Assembly: GCA_964411675.1 (NCBI GenBank)
Contig: CAYPLR010000004.1
Span: 1 to 64,000 of the forward strand
Origin: JAAYBG01 sp964411675
GTDB lineage: Bacteria > Bacillota_I > Bacilli_A > ML615J-28 > CAG-698
DNA: 64,000 nt
Direction of reading: 5' to 3'
In this document: positions 49,583-58,243 of the stretch, piece by piece
Layout: each line of letters opens with the position of its first letter
Numbering within the stretch: position 1 is the first letter of the stretch
Position numbers and translations under genes: made by a program
Notes under the pieces: model-generated
Database searches by the model: none
What the model was told of the DNA's origin: nothing
Seen by the model: the letters and a program-made list of their open reading frames with translations, nothing else

Positions 49583-52387
49583 ATGGCATACAAAGCTTTG
49601 TATAGAACATATAGACCACAAAACTTTAGCGAAGTGGTTGGTCAAGAAGTGATTGTTAAAACCTTGCAAAACTCGATTGATGCGGGTAAGATAAGCCACG
49701 CTTATTTATTCAGTGGTCCTCGTGGAACAGGAAAAACAACAATTGCAAGAATATTTGCTAAAGCATTAAATTGCGAAGAAGGTCCAACAAGTGAACCTTG
49801 TGGTCGATGTACTTCTTGCCGCGAAATCGCTGAAAGCAATAATCCTGACGTTATTGAAATCGATGGTGCTAGTAACACTGGTGTAGATGACATTCGTGAG
49901 ATTAGAGAAAAAGTTAAATTTTTACCTGGGGGATCAAAGTACAAAGTCTATATTATAGATGAGGTACACATGTTAAGCCAAAGCGCTTTTAATGCTTTGC
50001 TTAAAACATTAGAAGAACCACCAAAACATGTAATTTTTATTTTAGCAACCACAGAGCAACATAAAATATTGCCTACTATTTTATCAAGATGTCAAAGATT
50101 TGACTTCAAGTCGTTAACAGTGAATGAAATAGTTGGTTTAATTAGTCGTGTGGCTGACGAAGAAAATATCAAGATTACCAAAGAAGCGAAGATTGCAATC
50201 GCTGAAAGTGCTGAAGGCGGTATGCGGGATGCATTAAGTTATCTTGACCAAGCAATATCGTTAAGCGATGATGAGATTACAATTGAAGAAGTTAATAGCG
50301 TAACTGGAAATTTAAGTTATGATAAAACAATTCAAATTGCAAAATTTTTTGAAACAAAAGAAATAGGCCAAGCATTAAAAACGGTTAATGATTTAATTAA
50401 CCTAGGCAAAGAAGTTAATAAAATTGTGAATGCTTTATTGCAATTTTATCGAGATGTTTTAATGTATCGTAATGTAGATACATCGTTATTTTCTCGTTAT
50501 ATTTTCCAAAAAGAGGAATTTAAACAATTTGTTGCAACAGTAAGTATTGAGAAAGTTTTTTATTACATTGATGTTTTAAGTGATGTACAGGCTAAAATTA
50601 GATTATCAACTACTCCTCACATTTACTTAGAGGTTGCACTAATTAAGATGATTAATGTCAGCAATGACGATTTAAATTTAATTAAAAAAATTAGCGAACT
50701 AGAAGAGAAAATTAACAATTTAAATTTCAACGACATTCAGACAACACCTACGACTTTTTCTTCTAATGGAGATGTAGAAAAGATATTATTAGTGGAAGAA
50801 AAAATCAATCGTGTTATTAATGAATTGAGTAAAATGGAACTACCTCAGATCATTCAAAAAGTAAAAGAGTTAGCAGCAGAAACACCGAAAAATAACCACG
50901 GCTTTACTGATGATATAAGAAAAGATTTGCTGAAACTTAAAGAAGATGTCGAATTATTAAAAGTAACTTCTTCGAATGGTAGCAATAACACGGAAGATAT
51001 CTATGAGAATTTACAGGAGCGAATGGAGATAGTAGAACAAAGAATAAAGAATTCTGAAAAAGTAGAAATAGACTACCAAGAGATTGCAAAAAAAGCAAAA
51101 GAAATGTCACTACTAGGAAAGCAAGAAATAAAAATAGATTATGAATCAATCACGAATAAAGTTTTGGAAGAAGTAAAACAAACTATGTCTTCTGCCCAAG
51201 AAGAGATTGATTATCAAGAAATCGCGAATAAAGTGGAAGAACTTGTTAAGGATAGAGGAATCAATGCCGATAACCAAATAGAAAGAAGTACTGAAGTTTC
51301 TAAAATTTTGGAAGAAAAAGCGAAAGATTTCAGAATCAAAGAACGATTGGAATACCTTGAAGACAAGGTAAGCCGATTGCTTTCGGGAGCTTACGCAAGT
51401 CAAACGATAGGCGGAAAAAAGGCACAAGGAAAGGTTAGCGACAACCAGATTGTTCTATTTGGACAGGATTTAGTTGGTGTTGATGATATTGATAAACGCG
51501 CAGACAAGGAAAAGTTTGATTTTGGTGAATTAAATAAGGAACCAGAAATAGAAAAACCAATTGAAAAAGTTCAAGAAAAAGTAGAAAACAATCCTTGGGA
51601 AGACAGTTTAATCACAACAGATCAAGTGAAGCAACCAATAGCCAGTAAAGAAATTAATGTTGAAAAACTTAGATCTCAGGTAGTAATAACAAAGCCAGTA
51701 GAGCCAAAAGTAGAAGCGAACATAGGAATATTTTCTGCCGAAAGCCAAGCTTTAAACGAAAAATTAAATGCTGAAAAGAAAAAAGTAGAAGCAAACATAG
51801 TATCAAATAAAGAACCAGAATTAAAAACAGAAGTAAGAGCATCCATGGAAAAACCTTTGCGTTATGAGGATTTGGATGAATTTGAGAGATACGATGTTAA
51901 AGTTGTTGAAAGAATATTAAACAATTCTCAAGAAAAGAAAAAAGAAAGCAAAGAAAGATTGGTTAGAATTAAAGAACAATGGGAAAACATTAATAAAAAC
52001 TCTTCTTATGAAAAGCAAAACATTACGGAAGTATTGTCAGAAGGAGAAGTTGTGGTAGTCGGTGACAATGAAATTATTATCGCATTTAAGAGCGCAGCTA
52101 TTTGCAATCAGGTGATGAGAAGACCATTTAGAAAAGAAGCCATTAACATCATTCGTGATTGCCTTGGTAGTAAGTATATATACTTAGCACTGCCGTGGAA
52201 TATATGGCTTGATAAGCGCAAAGAATATGCAGATCAATATTATATGGGCTCAAGACAACCAAGATTAAAACCAATTGAGGAGGCTTCCTTAAACGTTGGC
52301 TTCGAGAAAGAAGTTATTAAGCCCGAAGAAGAACTTATAGGAAGTTTAAAAGAACTTTTTGGGAATTTAGTGGAAACAAAAAAATAG
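49583..52387 (+). CDS. dnaX: DNA polymerase III gamma/tau subunit
   Basis: 934 aa, far longer than the roughly 560 aa of Bacillus DnaX. The clamp-loader AAA+ part is standard: GPRGTGKTT (Walker A), a four-Cys zinc site (residues about 65-80, CEEGPTSEPCGRCTSC), IIDEVHMLS (Walker B), and the SRC arginine finger (LSRCQRF). After about residue 360 comes a long, coiled-coil and charged insert with three copies of an IDYxxI-type repeat (about residues 493-555) before the C-terminal tau domain. It starts the dnaX-ybaB-recR operon. RBS GAGGAG. Confidence 0.95.
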   Translation: MAYKALYRTYRPQNFSEVVGQEVIVKTLQNSIDAGKISHAYLFSGPRGTGKTTIARIFAKALNCEEGPTSEPCGRCTSCREIAESNNPDVIEIDGASNTGVDDIREIREKVKFLPGGSKYKVYIIDEVHMLSQSAFNALLKTLEEPPKHVIFILATTEQHKILPTILSRCQRFDFKSLTVNEIVGLISRVADEENIKITKEAKIAIAESAEGGMRDALSYLDQAISLSDDEITIEEVNSVTGNLSYDKTIQIAKFFETKEIGQALKTVNDLINLGKEVNKIVNALLQFYRDVLMYRNVDTSLFSRYIFQKEEFKQFVATVSIEKVFYYIDVLSDVQAKIRLSTTPHIYLEVALIKMINVSNDDLNLIKKISELEEKINNLNFNDIQTTPTTFSSNGDVEKILLVEEKINRVINELSKMELPQIIQKVKELAAETPKNNHGFTDDIRKDLLKLKEDVELLKVTSSNGSNNTEDIYENLQERMEIVEQRIKNSEKVEIDYQEIAKKAKEMSLLGKQEIKIDYESITNKVLEEVKQTMSSAQEEIDYQEIANKVEELVKDRGINADNQIERSTEVSKILEEKAKDFRIKERLEYLEDKVSRLLSGAYASQTIGGKKAQGKVSDNQIVLFGQDLVGVDDIDKRADKEKFDFGELNKEPEIEKPIEKVQEKVENNPWEDSLITTDQVKQPIASKEINVEKLRSQVVITKPVEPKVEANIGIFSAESQALNEKLNAEKKKVEANIVSNKEPELKTEVRASMEKPLRYEDLDEFERYDVKVVERILNNSQEKKKESKERLVRIKEQWENINKNSSYEKQNITEVLSEGEVVVVGDNEIIIAFKSAAICNQVMRRPFRKEAINIIRDCLGSKYIYLALPWNIWLDKRKEYADQYYMGSRQPRLKPIEEASLNVGFEKEVIKPEEELIGSLKELFGNLVETKK
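51088..51094 (+). other. Possible slippery heptamer in dnaX
   Basis: GCA-AAA-AAA-GCA gives A AAA AAA in the zero frame, the kind of site where -1 frameshifting can occur. A shift here would reach a stop within about 17 codons and give a roughly 520-residue gamma-like product. No strong downstream stem is visible. Confidence 0.3.
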
Positions 52388-52396
52388 GAGAGAAAC

Positions 52397-52711
52397 ATGA
52401 ATCAGCAAGCATTAATGAAAAAGATTAAAAAAATGCAAGAAGAAATGGTAGCAACGCAACAAGAAATTGACAACACAATATTTTATGCATCTAGTGGAGG
52501 AGTAGTAAATGTTGAAGTTTTAGGAACAAAAGAAATTGCTGCGATTAAGGTATCGGAAGAGTTTACAGTTGAATCGCACGACGATTTCGAAATGTTGTCA
52601 GATATGATTGTTGCAGCTTGCCAAAAAGCATACAAGGAAATAGAAAAAACAACCAAAGAAAAAATGCAAAAGTATAATGATATGCTAGGTGGATTTGGTG
52701 GGCTTTTTTAG
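52397..52711 (+). CDS. YbaB/EbfC nucleoid-associated protein
   Basis: 104 aa. MKKIKKMQEEMVATQQEIDN, then YASSGGVVNVEVLGTKEI and a C-terminal helix match the YbaB fold, a tweezer-like DNA-binding dimer. The conserved dnaX-ybaB-recR order supports the call. GGAGAG precedes the ATG. Confidence 0.95.
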   Translation: MNQQALMKKIKKMQEEMVATQQEIDNTIFYASSGGVVNVEVLGTKEIAAIKVSEEFTVESHDDFEMLSDMIVAACQKAYKEIEKTTKEKMQKYNDMLGGFGGLF

Positions 52712-52717
52712 GCAAAG

Positions 52718-53317
52718 ATGATGAAATATCCTAGTGCACTAACAAAACTAATAGAAAATTTTCAGATGTATCCTGGTATAGGTCCTAAAACAGCAGAGAG
52801 ATTAGCGCTGTTTACCATTCAAAAGTTGTCTTCAGATAAAGTAAAAGCATTCAGCGACTCATTAAAAGAAGCATTGGAAAAAATTAAAAAATGTGAAGTC
52901 TGTGGTAATATAGCAGAAAATACTTTGTGCGACATTTGTAGTTCAACAACAAGAGATGATGCACTAATGGTGGTGGAAAGTGCCAAAGACGTTCTTGTTT
53001 TTGAAAAAACAAATCAATATAATGGTCGATACCATGTTCTAGGGGCTTTAATTTCCCCCTTGAACGGAGTTTCTCCTGAAGATATCAACTTAAAAACATT
53101 GGTCTCTCGGGTAGAAAAAGAAAAAATAAAAGAAATAATCATAGCAACTAGTGCTAATATTGAAGGAGAAATGACAGCACTTTACATAAAAAATATTCTT
53201 GAGGGAAAAGATGTTTCCATAACAAGAATAGGTTATGGACTACCAGTGGGTGGGGACATAGAATATGCTGATGAAGTAACCTTAATAAAATCATTAGAAG
53301 GAAGAAAAAAGTTATAA
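52718..53317 (+). CDS. recR: Recombination protein RecR
   Basis: 199 aa. A helix-hairpin-helix (FQMYPGIGPKTAERLA), a four-Cys zinc finger (CEVCGNIAENTLCDIC) and a TOPRIM domain (VVESAKDVLVFEKTNQYNG ... HVLGALISPLNGV) in order. Works with RecF/RecO in gap repair. Starts 6 nt after ybaB. Confidence 0.95.
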   Translation: MMKYPSALTKLIENFQMYPGIGPKTAERLALFTIQKLSSDKVKAFSDSLKEALEKIKKCEVCGNIAENTLCDICSSTTRDDALMVVESAKDVLVFEKTNQYNGRYHVLGALISPLNGVSPEDINLKTLVSRVEKEKIKEIIIATSANIEGEMTALYIKNILEGKDVSITRIGYGLPVGGDIEYADEVTLIKSLEGRKKL

Positions 53318-53335
53318 TTATAGAGGAGAGAAAAC

Positions 53336-53587
53336 ATGCAATTTATTATTGACTTTTTCACGAACATGGACAACAAGGTAGAAGGATTTATTAAACCAAT
53401 CATGGATTGGTTAACAGCTTTTTTTGCGAAAGAAGGATATTTTATTTTCTTAGTAGTAGGAGCTTTTGCTGTAATTTTAATTTTAGCAGGTATAATAGGA
53501 ATGTTAAGAAAAGCAAAATTTTTATTCTTTTTGTTCTTGCTTGCTGCTGTAGCTGCCTACTTATTATGGCAATTTGTAGTATTATAA
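53336..53587 (+). CDS. Small membrane protein at the end of the dnaX operon
   Basis: 83 aa with two or three hydrophobic helices (residues 38-57 and 62-80) and an amphipathic N-terminus. No family recognised. GGAGAG upstream supports translation. It lies 18 nt after recR, in the position where Firmicutes often have a short membrane gene such as yaaL/bofA, but similarity to those is not evident. Confidence 0.65.
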   Translation: MQFIIDFFTNMDNKVEGFIKPIMDWLTAFFAKEGYFIFLVVGAFAVILILAGIIGMLRKAKFLFFLFLLAAVAAYLLWQFVVL

Positions 53588-53594
53588 TGGAAAC

Positions 53595-53632
53595 AAACTC
53601 TTGAGATGATTCTTAAGAGTTTTTGTTTTTAA
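53595..53632 (+). terminator. Terminator of the dnaX operon
   Basis: ACTCTT / AAGAGT stem followed by TTTTTG; ends the unit before the ABC operon. Confidence 0.75.
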
Positions 53633-53750
53633 AAAGTAGTTAATAAAAAATAAGGGAAAATATCATTTAGAAAAAACTTTTATTTTTAGAAAAGTAGGAA
53701 AGAAAAGTGAAAACGAAGTCAATAATAAGCACAACTTTTAAAAATAAGGC

Positions 53751-53779
53751 TTTCATTATTTATCAAGAAATGTTATAAT
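53751..53779 (+). promoter_or_regulatory. Promoter of the ABC-nuclease operon
   Basis: Extended -10 TGTTATAAT (53772-53779... TATAAT 53774-53779) with a weak -35 (TTTCAT) 17 bp upstream. The start follows TAAGGAG. Confidence 0.6.
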
Positions 53780-53813
53780 TAAATGTAAAATAGTGTGATA
53801 AGGAGTTCTAGAG

Positions 53814-54923
53814 ATGGAAGAAAACAAAAACATACAGACAACGGGAAATACTCAAAAAGGTATCGAAGTTACTTTAAAAAACTTAACAAAAGAATTTACT
53901 GATAAAACAGGTAAAATAACTGTTGCAGTAAATAATTTTAATGTCACGATCCCTGCAGGAAAATTAATAGGATTGCTAGGACCTTCAGGATGTGGAAAAT
54001 CAACAACTCTTTATATGATTGCAGGATTACATAAACCAACTGGAGGAAGCATTTTCTTTGATGATGAAGATGTTACGCTATTACCACCAGAAAAAAGAGG
54101 TATCGGTTTGGTATTCCAAAACTATGCTTTATATCCTCATATGACAGTAAAACAAAATATATTATTCCCTTTAGAAAATTTAAAAATTCCAAAGGCAGAA
54201 GCGCTAGCAAGAGCCCAAGAAATGGCTGAATTGGTTCACATTGGTGAACTTATGGAAAGAAAGCCAAGCCAATTAAGCGGTGGTCAACAACAACGAGTGG
54301 CAATCGCTAGAGCACTGGTGAAATATCCAAGAGTACTATTATTGGATGAACCGCTTTCAAACCTTGATGCAAGATTAAGACTTCAAACAAGAGAAGAAAT
54401 TAAGCGAATTCAAAGGGAAACAGGTATCACAACGGTGTTTGTTACTCACGATCAAGAAGAAGCAATGAGTATTTCTGATTCAATTGTAGTAATGAATGAA
54501 GGAATTGAACAACAAATGGATCACCCTCAAAAGGTATATGACGAACCTGTGAATTTGTTTGTTGCTAAATTTTTAGGGAACCCACCAATCAACGTAATTG
54601 ATGGAAAAATACAAGATAAAAAATTAGAATTAAGTGATGGAACCATCATAGAAGATCATATTGATTTCGTAGATCAAGAAGTTTCTATTGGTGTTCGACC
54701 TGAGTTCTTTGAGATTAGTGAAAAAGGTAAAATTGAAGCAACAGTAGAAATAGTTGAACACATCGGTAGAGACAATATGATTATTAGTCGTATTAAAGGA
54801 TACGATAAAACATTTAGAGCAATTGTTCCAAGTGGATTAGGAGTTATGCCAGGAACAGTGATTAGGTTTAGTTATTCTAAATTTTTTGTCTTTAATAAAG
54901 AGACGGGAAGGAGACTAATCTAA
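53814..54923 (+). CDS. ABC importer ATPase, MalK/UgpC/MsmX type
   Basis: 369 aa. Walker A GPSGCGKST (residues 56-64), LSGGQQQR signature, LLLDEPLSNLDA, VTHDQEEAM, and a C-terminal TOBE regulatory domain (IGVRPEFFEI). This ATPase class powers type I importers for sugars, polyols and glycerol-3-phosphate and is sometimes shared by several importers. It is the first gene of the six-gene operon and overlaps the next gene by one base (TAATG). Confidence 0.93.
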   Translation: MEENKNIQTTGNTQKGIEVTLKNLTKEFTDKTGKITVAVNNFNVTIPAGKLIGLLGPSGCGKSTTLYMIAGLHKPTGGSIFFDDEDVTLLPPEKRGIGLVFQNYALYPHMTVKQNILFPLENLKIPKAEALARAQEMAELVHIGELMERKPSQLSGGQQQRVAIARALVKYPRVLLLDEPLSNLDARLRLQTREEIKRIQRETGITTVFVTHDQEEAMSISDSIVVMNEGIEQQMDHPQKVYDEPVNLFVAKFLGNPPINVIDGKIQDKKLELSDGTIIEDHIDFVDQEVSIGVRPEFFEISEKGKIEATVEIVEHIGRDNMIISRIKGYDKTFRAIVPSGLGVMPGTVIRFSYSKFFVFNKETGRRLI

Positions 54924-55819
54924 TGCTAGAGTACAAGAAGGATGGTTGGAAGGCGGCAATATCATTAGCTCCGGGTATGATACTGCTAGCAATCTTCACG
55001 TTTTGGCCAATCTTAAATGCTTTTAGAATGGCGTTTATGAATGACTACAGCATGTCGAGTGGTAAATGGGATGGAGTAGGAATTAGAAACTTTATCTATA
55101 TCTTTAAAGACCCCAATTTTTGGATGGCATTAAAGAATACCAGTATCATGGTTTTTATTTCAGTGCCAATCACCATTATTCTCGGCTTACTGATTTCAGT
55201 TGGATTAAATTCAATAAAGAAATTACAAAGTACATTCCAAACGGTTTTCTTCTTGCCTTATGTTACAAACACAATAGCATTAGGCTTGGTATTTGGAGCA
55301 ATGTTCCATCAATATGATGGTTTCATCAACCAAATATTTGATAAGAATATAAGCTGGATTGGTGCAGGTGCATCTTATACAAATGCCATGATTGTTTTAA
55401 TGATTTATACAGTTTGGAATGGATTAGCATTTAAAATAATTGTTTTTTTATCGGGACTTCAGAGTATAGATAAGCAATACTATCAAGCAGCACAAATTGA
55501 TGCAACGCCAAGAGGTAGGGTATTTAGAAAAATTACAGTTCCACTATTATCACCTATGATTTTATACATTACAATTACTTCATTAATTGGAGCGTTCAAA
55601 GCATATAGTAGTGTTATTTCTATTTTTGGTACTGGTAAATATGGACCAGGAGCAGATCCAAAGTTATTAATTACTGTTGTTGGTTATGTTTATGAAAAAT
55701 TATGGGCTTCAGGAGTTCCGCTAGGAGAAGCTGCTGCGGGAAGCTTGATTCTATTTATAATCATATTAGCAATCACACTTGTTCAACTTCAAGTTGGCAA
55801 GAAACGTGTTCATTATTAG
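54923..55819 (+). CDS. ABC importer permease, MalF type
   Basis: 298 aa with six helices. The EAA loop QAAQIDATPRGRVFRKITVPLLSPMI is complete. The fold is that of MalF/UgpA-type inner permeases. It pairs with the next gene and the operon's ATPase. Substrate class cannot be told from the permease alone. Confidence 0.92.
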   Translation: MLEYKKDGWKAAISLAPGMILLAIFTFWPILNAFRMAFMNDYSMSSGKWDGVGIRNFIYIFKDPNFWMALKNTSIMVFISVPITIILGLLISVGLNSIKKLQSTFQTVFFLPYVTNTIALGLVFGAMFHQYDGFINQIFDKNISWIGAGASYTNAMIVLMIYTVWNGLAFKIIVFLSGLQSIDKQYYQAAQIDATPRGRVFRKITVPLLSPMILYITITSLIGAFKAYSSVISIFGTGKYGPGADPKLLITVVGYVYEKLWASGVPLGEAAAGSLILFIIILAITLVQLQVGKKRVHY

Positions 55820-55828
55820 GAGGTTGCT

Positions 55829-56743
55829 ATGAATCATTCAGAATTATTTTTAGAACCAAAACAAATGAAAATATATAAAGCAAAGAAAATACTATTTTCA
55901 ATTGTTTTGTATTCTTTTTTAGTTTTTGTTGCTTTATTCATTATCATTCCATTTTACTATATGTTAGTTACCTCGTTAAAAACGGTTGGAGAAATTAACT
56001 CAGATCAATTCATCTTTTTCCCAAAATCATGGATGTGGGAGAACTATTCAGAATTGTTTACAAATAAGAATGGAACAATTACAAAAGGAATATCGTTATG
56101 GAGCATGTATAAAAACACTATATTCGTAGCGGTATTAACAACAACAGGGACAATCATTACTGTCGTATTATCGGCATTCGCTTTTGCAAGATTGAACTTT
56201 AAAGGGCGAGAATTGATATTCAGCGTTTTGTTAATGACAATGATGATCCCAGGAGAGATTTATGTTATTACTAATTATCAAACAATTGGCTCGTTAGGGT
56301 GGAGAAACACATATCAAGCATTGGTTTTACCTTTTGTTACAAGTATATTCTATACATTCTTCTTGCGACAAACGTTCAAACAAATTCCAAATGAACTCTA
56401 TCTTGCAGCAAAAGTAGATGGAACAACCGATTTTGGGTATTTGTTGAAAATAATGATCCCCATCGCGAAAGCAACGATTATTACCATTATTATTTTAAGT
56501 ATGATTGGAACTTGGAATGCTTATGTATGGCCTAGTTTGGTAACAAACGATAAAGGAATGTATCTAGTTAGTAATGGCTTATTAGAAATGTTTAAAGGAA
56601 AAGTTGAGCAGTCGGGACCAGATTCAATCTTAAATGTTCAAATGGCAGGATCAACAATGATAACAGTTCCATTGCTGATTGTATTTATATTATTAAGAAA
56701 GTATATCATGAGTGGCGTTTCACGTAGTGGTATTAAAGGTTAG
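55829..56743 (+). CDS. ABC importer permease, MalG type
   Basis: 304 aa, six helices. EAA-type loop AAKVDGTTDFGYLLKIMIPIAK. Starts with AGGAGG 10 nt after the first permease. Typical MalG/UgpE family partner; the domain order and length are normal. Confidence 0.92.
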   Translation: MNHSELFLEPKQMKIYKAKKILFSIVLYSFLVFVALFIIIPFYYMLVTSLKTVGEINSDQFIFFPKSWMWENYSELFTNKNGTITKGISLWSMYKNTIFVAVLTTTGTIITVVLSAFAFARLNFKGRELIFSVLLMTMMIPGEIYVITNYQTIGSLGWRNTYQALVLPFVTSIFYTFFLRQTFKQIPNELYLAAKVDGTTDFGYLLKIMIPIAKATIITIIILSMIGTWNAYVWPSLVTNDKGMYLVSNGLLEMFKGKVEQSGPDSILNVQMAGSTMITVPLLIVFILLRKYIMSGVSRSGIKG

Positions 56744-56800
56744 TTAACAAAGCAAAAAAGCTTGTTATATATAAAATAAAACATTAGAAAGGGAAGAAAA

Positions 56801-58243
56801 ATGAAAAAAATTTTTATCTTATTGGTTGTTTTGGTTGGTGCAATCGCATTGACAGGATGCAAGAAAAATGAATTTGATGCGGAATTTGAAATTATTTCTG
56901 TTGCTGATTTAAAAGCTGAACAAGAAATTAACATCAGTTTCAGAGTTCCATCAGGTATCATTTCAACAGCACTTACTACATTATTAGAGGATTTCAAAGT
57001 TGAATGGCCAAATATTAATGTAGAATTAATCGCTGAATCAGGGGGATACGGAGATGTCCGAAAACTGACAATTCTTGATTTGAACAATGGTATTGGACCA
57101 ACTATGGTTATTGGTTACCCAGACCACTTTGCTGAATACTATTCAGGAAATCATTTAATTAATTTGCAAAACTTTATCACAAGCGAACTTGAAGGAGTTG
57201 GAGAAGACGATGACTTCGTATTAGCAGACTTCTTAGAGTCATATTTGGATGAAAATAGAATTGCAGATGAAGGCAGTGATTTATACGGTTTACCATTTAA
57301 TAAATCAACTGAAGTCATGATTTATAATAAAACTTTCTTCGAACACATGAATTATACAGTTCCTACAACATGGGACGAAGTTAAAACATTATCAGAGAAG
57401 ATTCTTACTGATGTTGCTGCAGGAAAAGCGGACAACGTAATCACTTTTGGTGAAGGCGAAAAGACACCTTCACAATATCTTGCTGATGGTATGTTTATTC
57501 CAATTGCTTATGACTCAACAAGTAATGCAATTATTACTGCTGCACGTCAATGGAATGGAGCTTACACAGAGAGAGAAACAATTGAAAAAGGATATGCAGT
57601 ATTTAATAACGCTGAAGTAAAAGCAGCATTAACATTCTTCCAAGGCATGGCAAATGATGGTTTATTTGCAGTTGCTGAAAACTTTGGTGAAAGCTATGCT
57701 TCTAATGCATTTAAATTAATTAAATGTGTAATGACTATTGGCTCTAGTGCTGGTGTTGGTTACAACGTTCCTGAAGGAAACAAATTTGCAATTGGTGTAG
57801 CACCAATCCCTTATCAAAATGCTGATGCTAAATATGTTATTCAACAAGGAACTAACATTGCAATTCTTGACCAATCAACAAACATTCAACGTTCTGCTGC
57901 ATGGCAACTAACTAGATTCTTACTATCAAGTGAGAACACAGCTAAATTTGCAATGGCTACAGGTGGCTACTTACCAGTTAGAAAATCTTCATATGAAACA
58001 ACAGCTTATAAAGAGTATTTAACAAATCCTCCTCTAGATAAGATTAATCATTCAATGTCAGCAAACGTTGGTTTACAATATCGTAATACATATAATTTCT
58101 TCGTAGACGATGCATTTGTTGGTTCAAGTGCCATCCGTGATGCTGTAGGTTCAATGTTTAGTGCTGTTATTGTTAATAAAAAAGATATCACAGAAGCGAT
58201 CCAAGATACGCTTAATGAATTAGGACCAAAATATCAAAAATAA
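56801..58243 (+). CDS. ABC importer substrate-binding lipoprotein
   Basis: 480 aa. Signal peptide with lipobox LTGC (Cys20). The rest follows the family 1 solute-binding fold: ISFRVPSGIISTALTTLLEDFK at the start, KSTEVMIYNKTFFEHM near the middle, and GYLPVRKSSYE late. Family 1 proteins usually bind sugars. Its stop overlaps the start of the SNase lipoprotein (TAATG), so the two are translationally coupled and the ligand may be a product of that nuclease. Confidence 0.9.
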   Translation: MKKIFILLVVLVGAIALTGCKKNEFDAEFEIISVADLKAEQEINISFRVPSGIISTALTTLLEDFKVEWPNINVELIAESGGYGDVRKLTILDLNNGIGPTMVIGYPDHFAEYYSGNHLINLQNFITSELEGVGEDDDFVLADFLESYLDENRIADEGSDLYGLPFNKSTEVMIYNKTFFEHMNYTVPTTWDEVKTLSEKILTDVAAGKADNVITFGEGEKTPSQYLADGMFIPIAYDSTSNAIITAARQWNGAYTERETIEKGYAVFNNAEVKAALTFFQGMANDGLFAVAENFGESYASNAFKLIKCVMTIGSSAGVGYNVPEGNKFAIGVAPIPYQNADAKYVIQQGTNIAILDQSTNIQRSAAWQLTRFLLSSENTAKFAMATGGYLPVRKSSYETTAYKEYLTNPPLDKINHSMSANVGLQYRNTYNFFVDDAFVGSSAIRDAVGSMFSAVIVNKKDITEAIQDTLNELGPKYQK

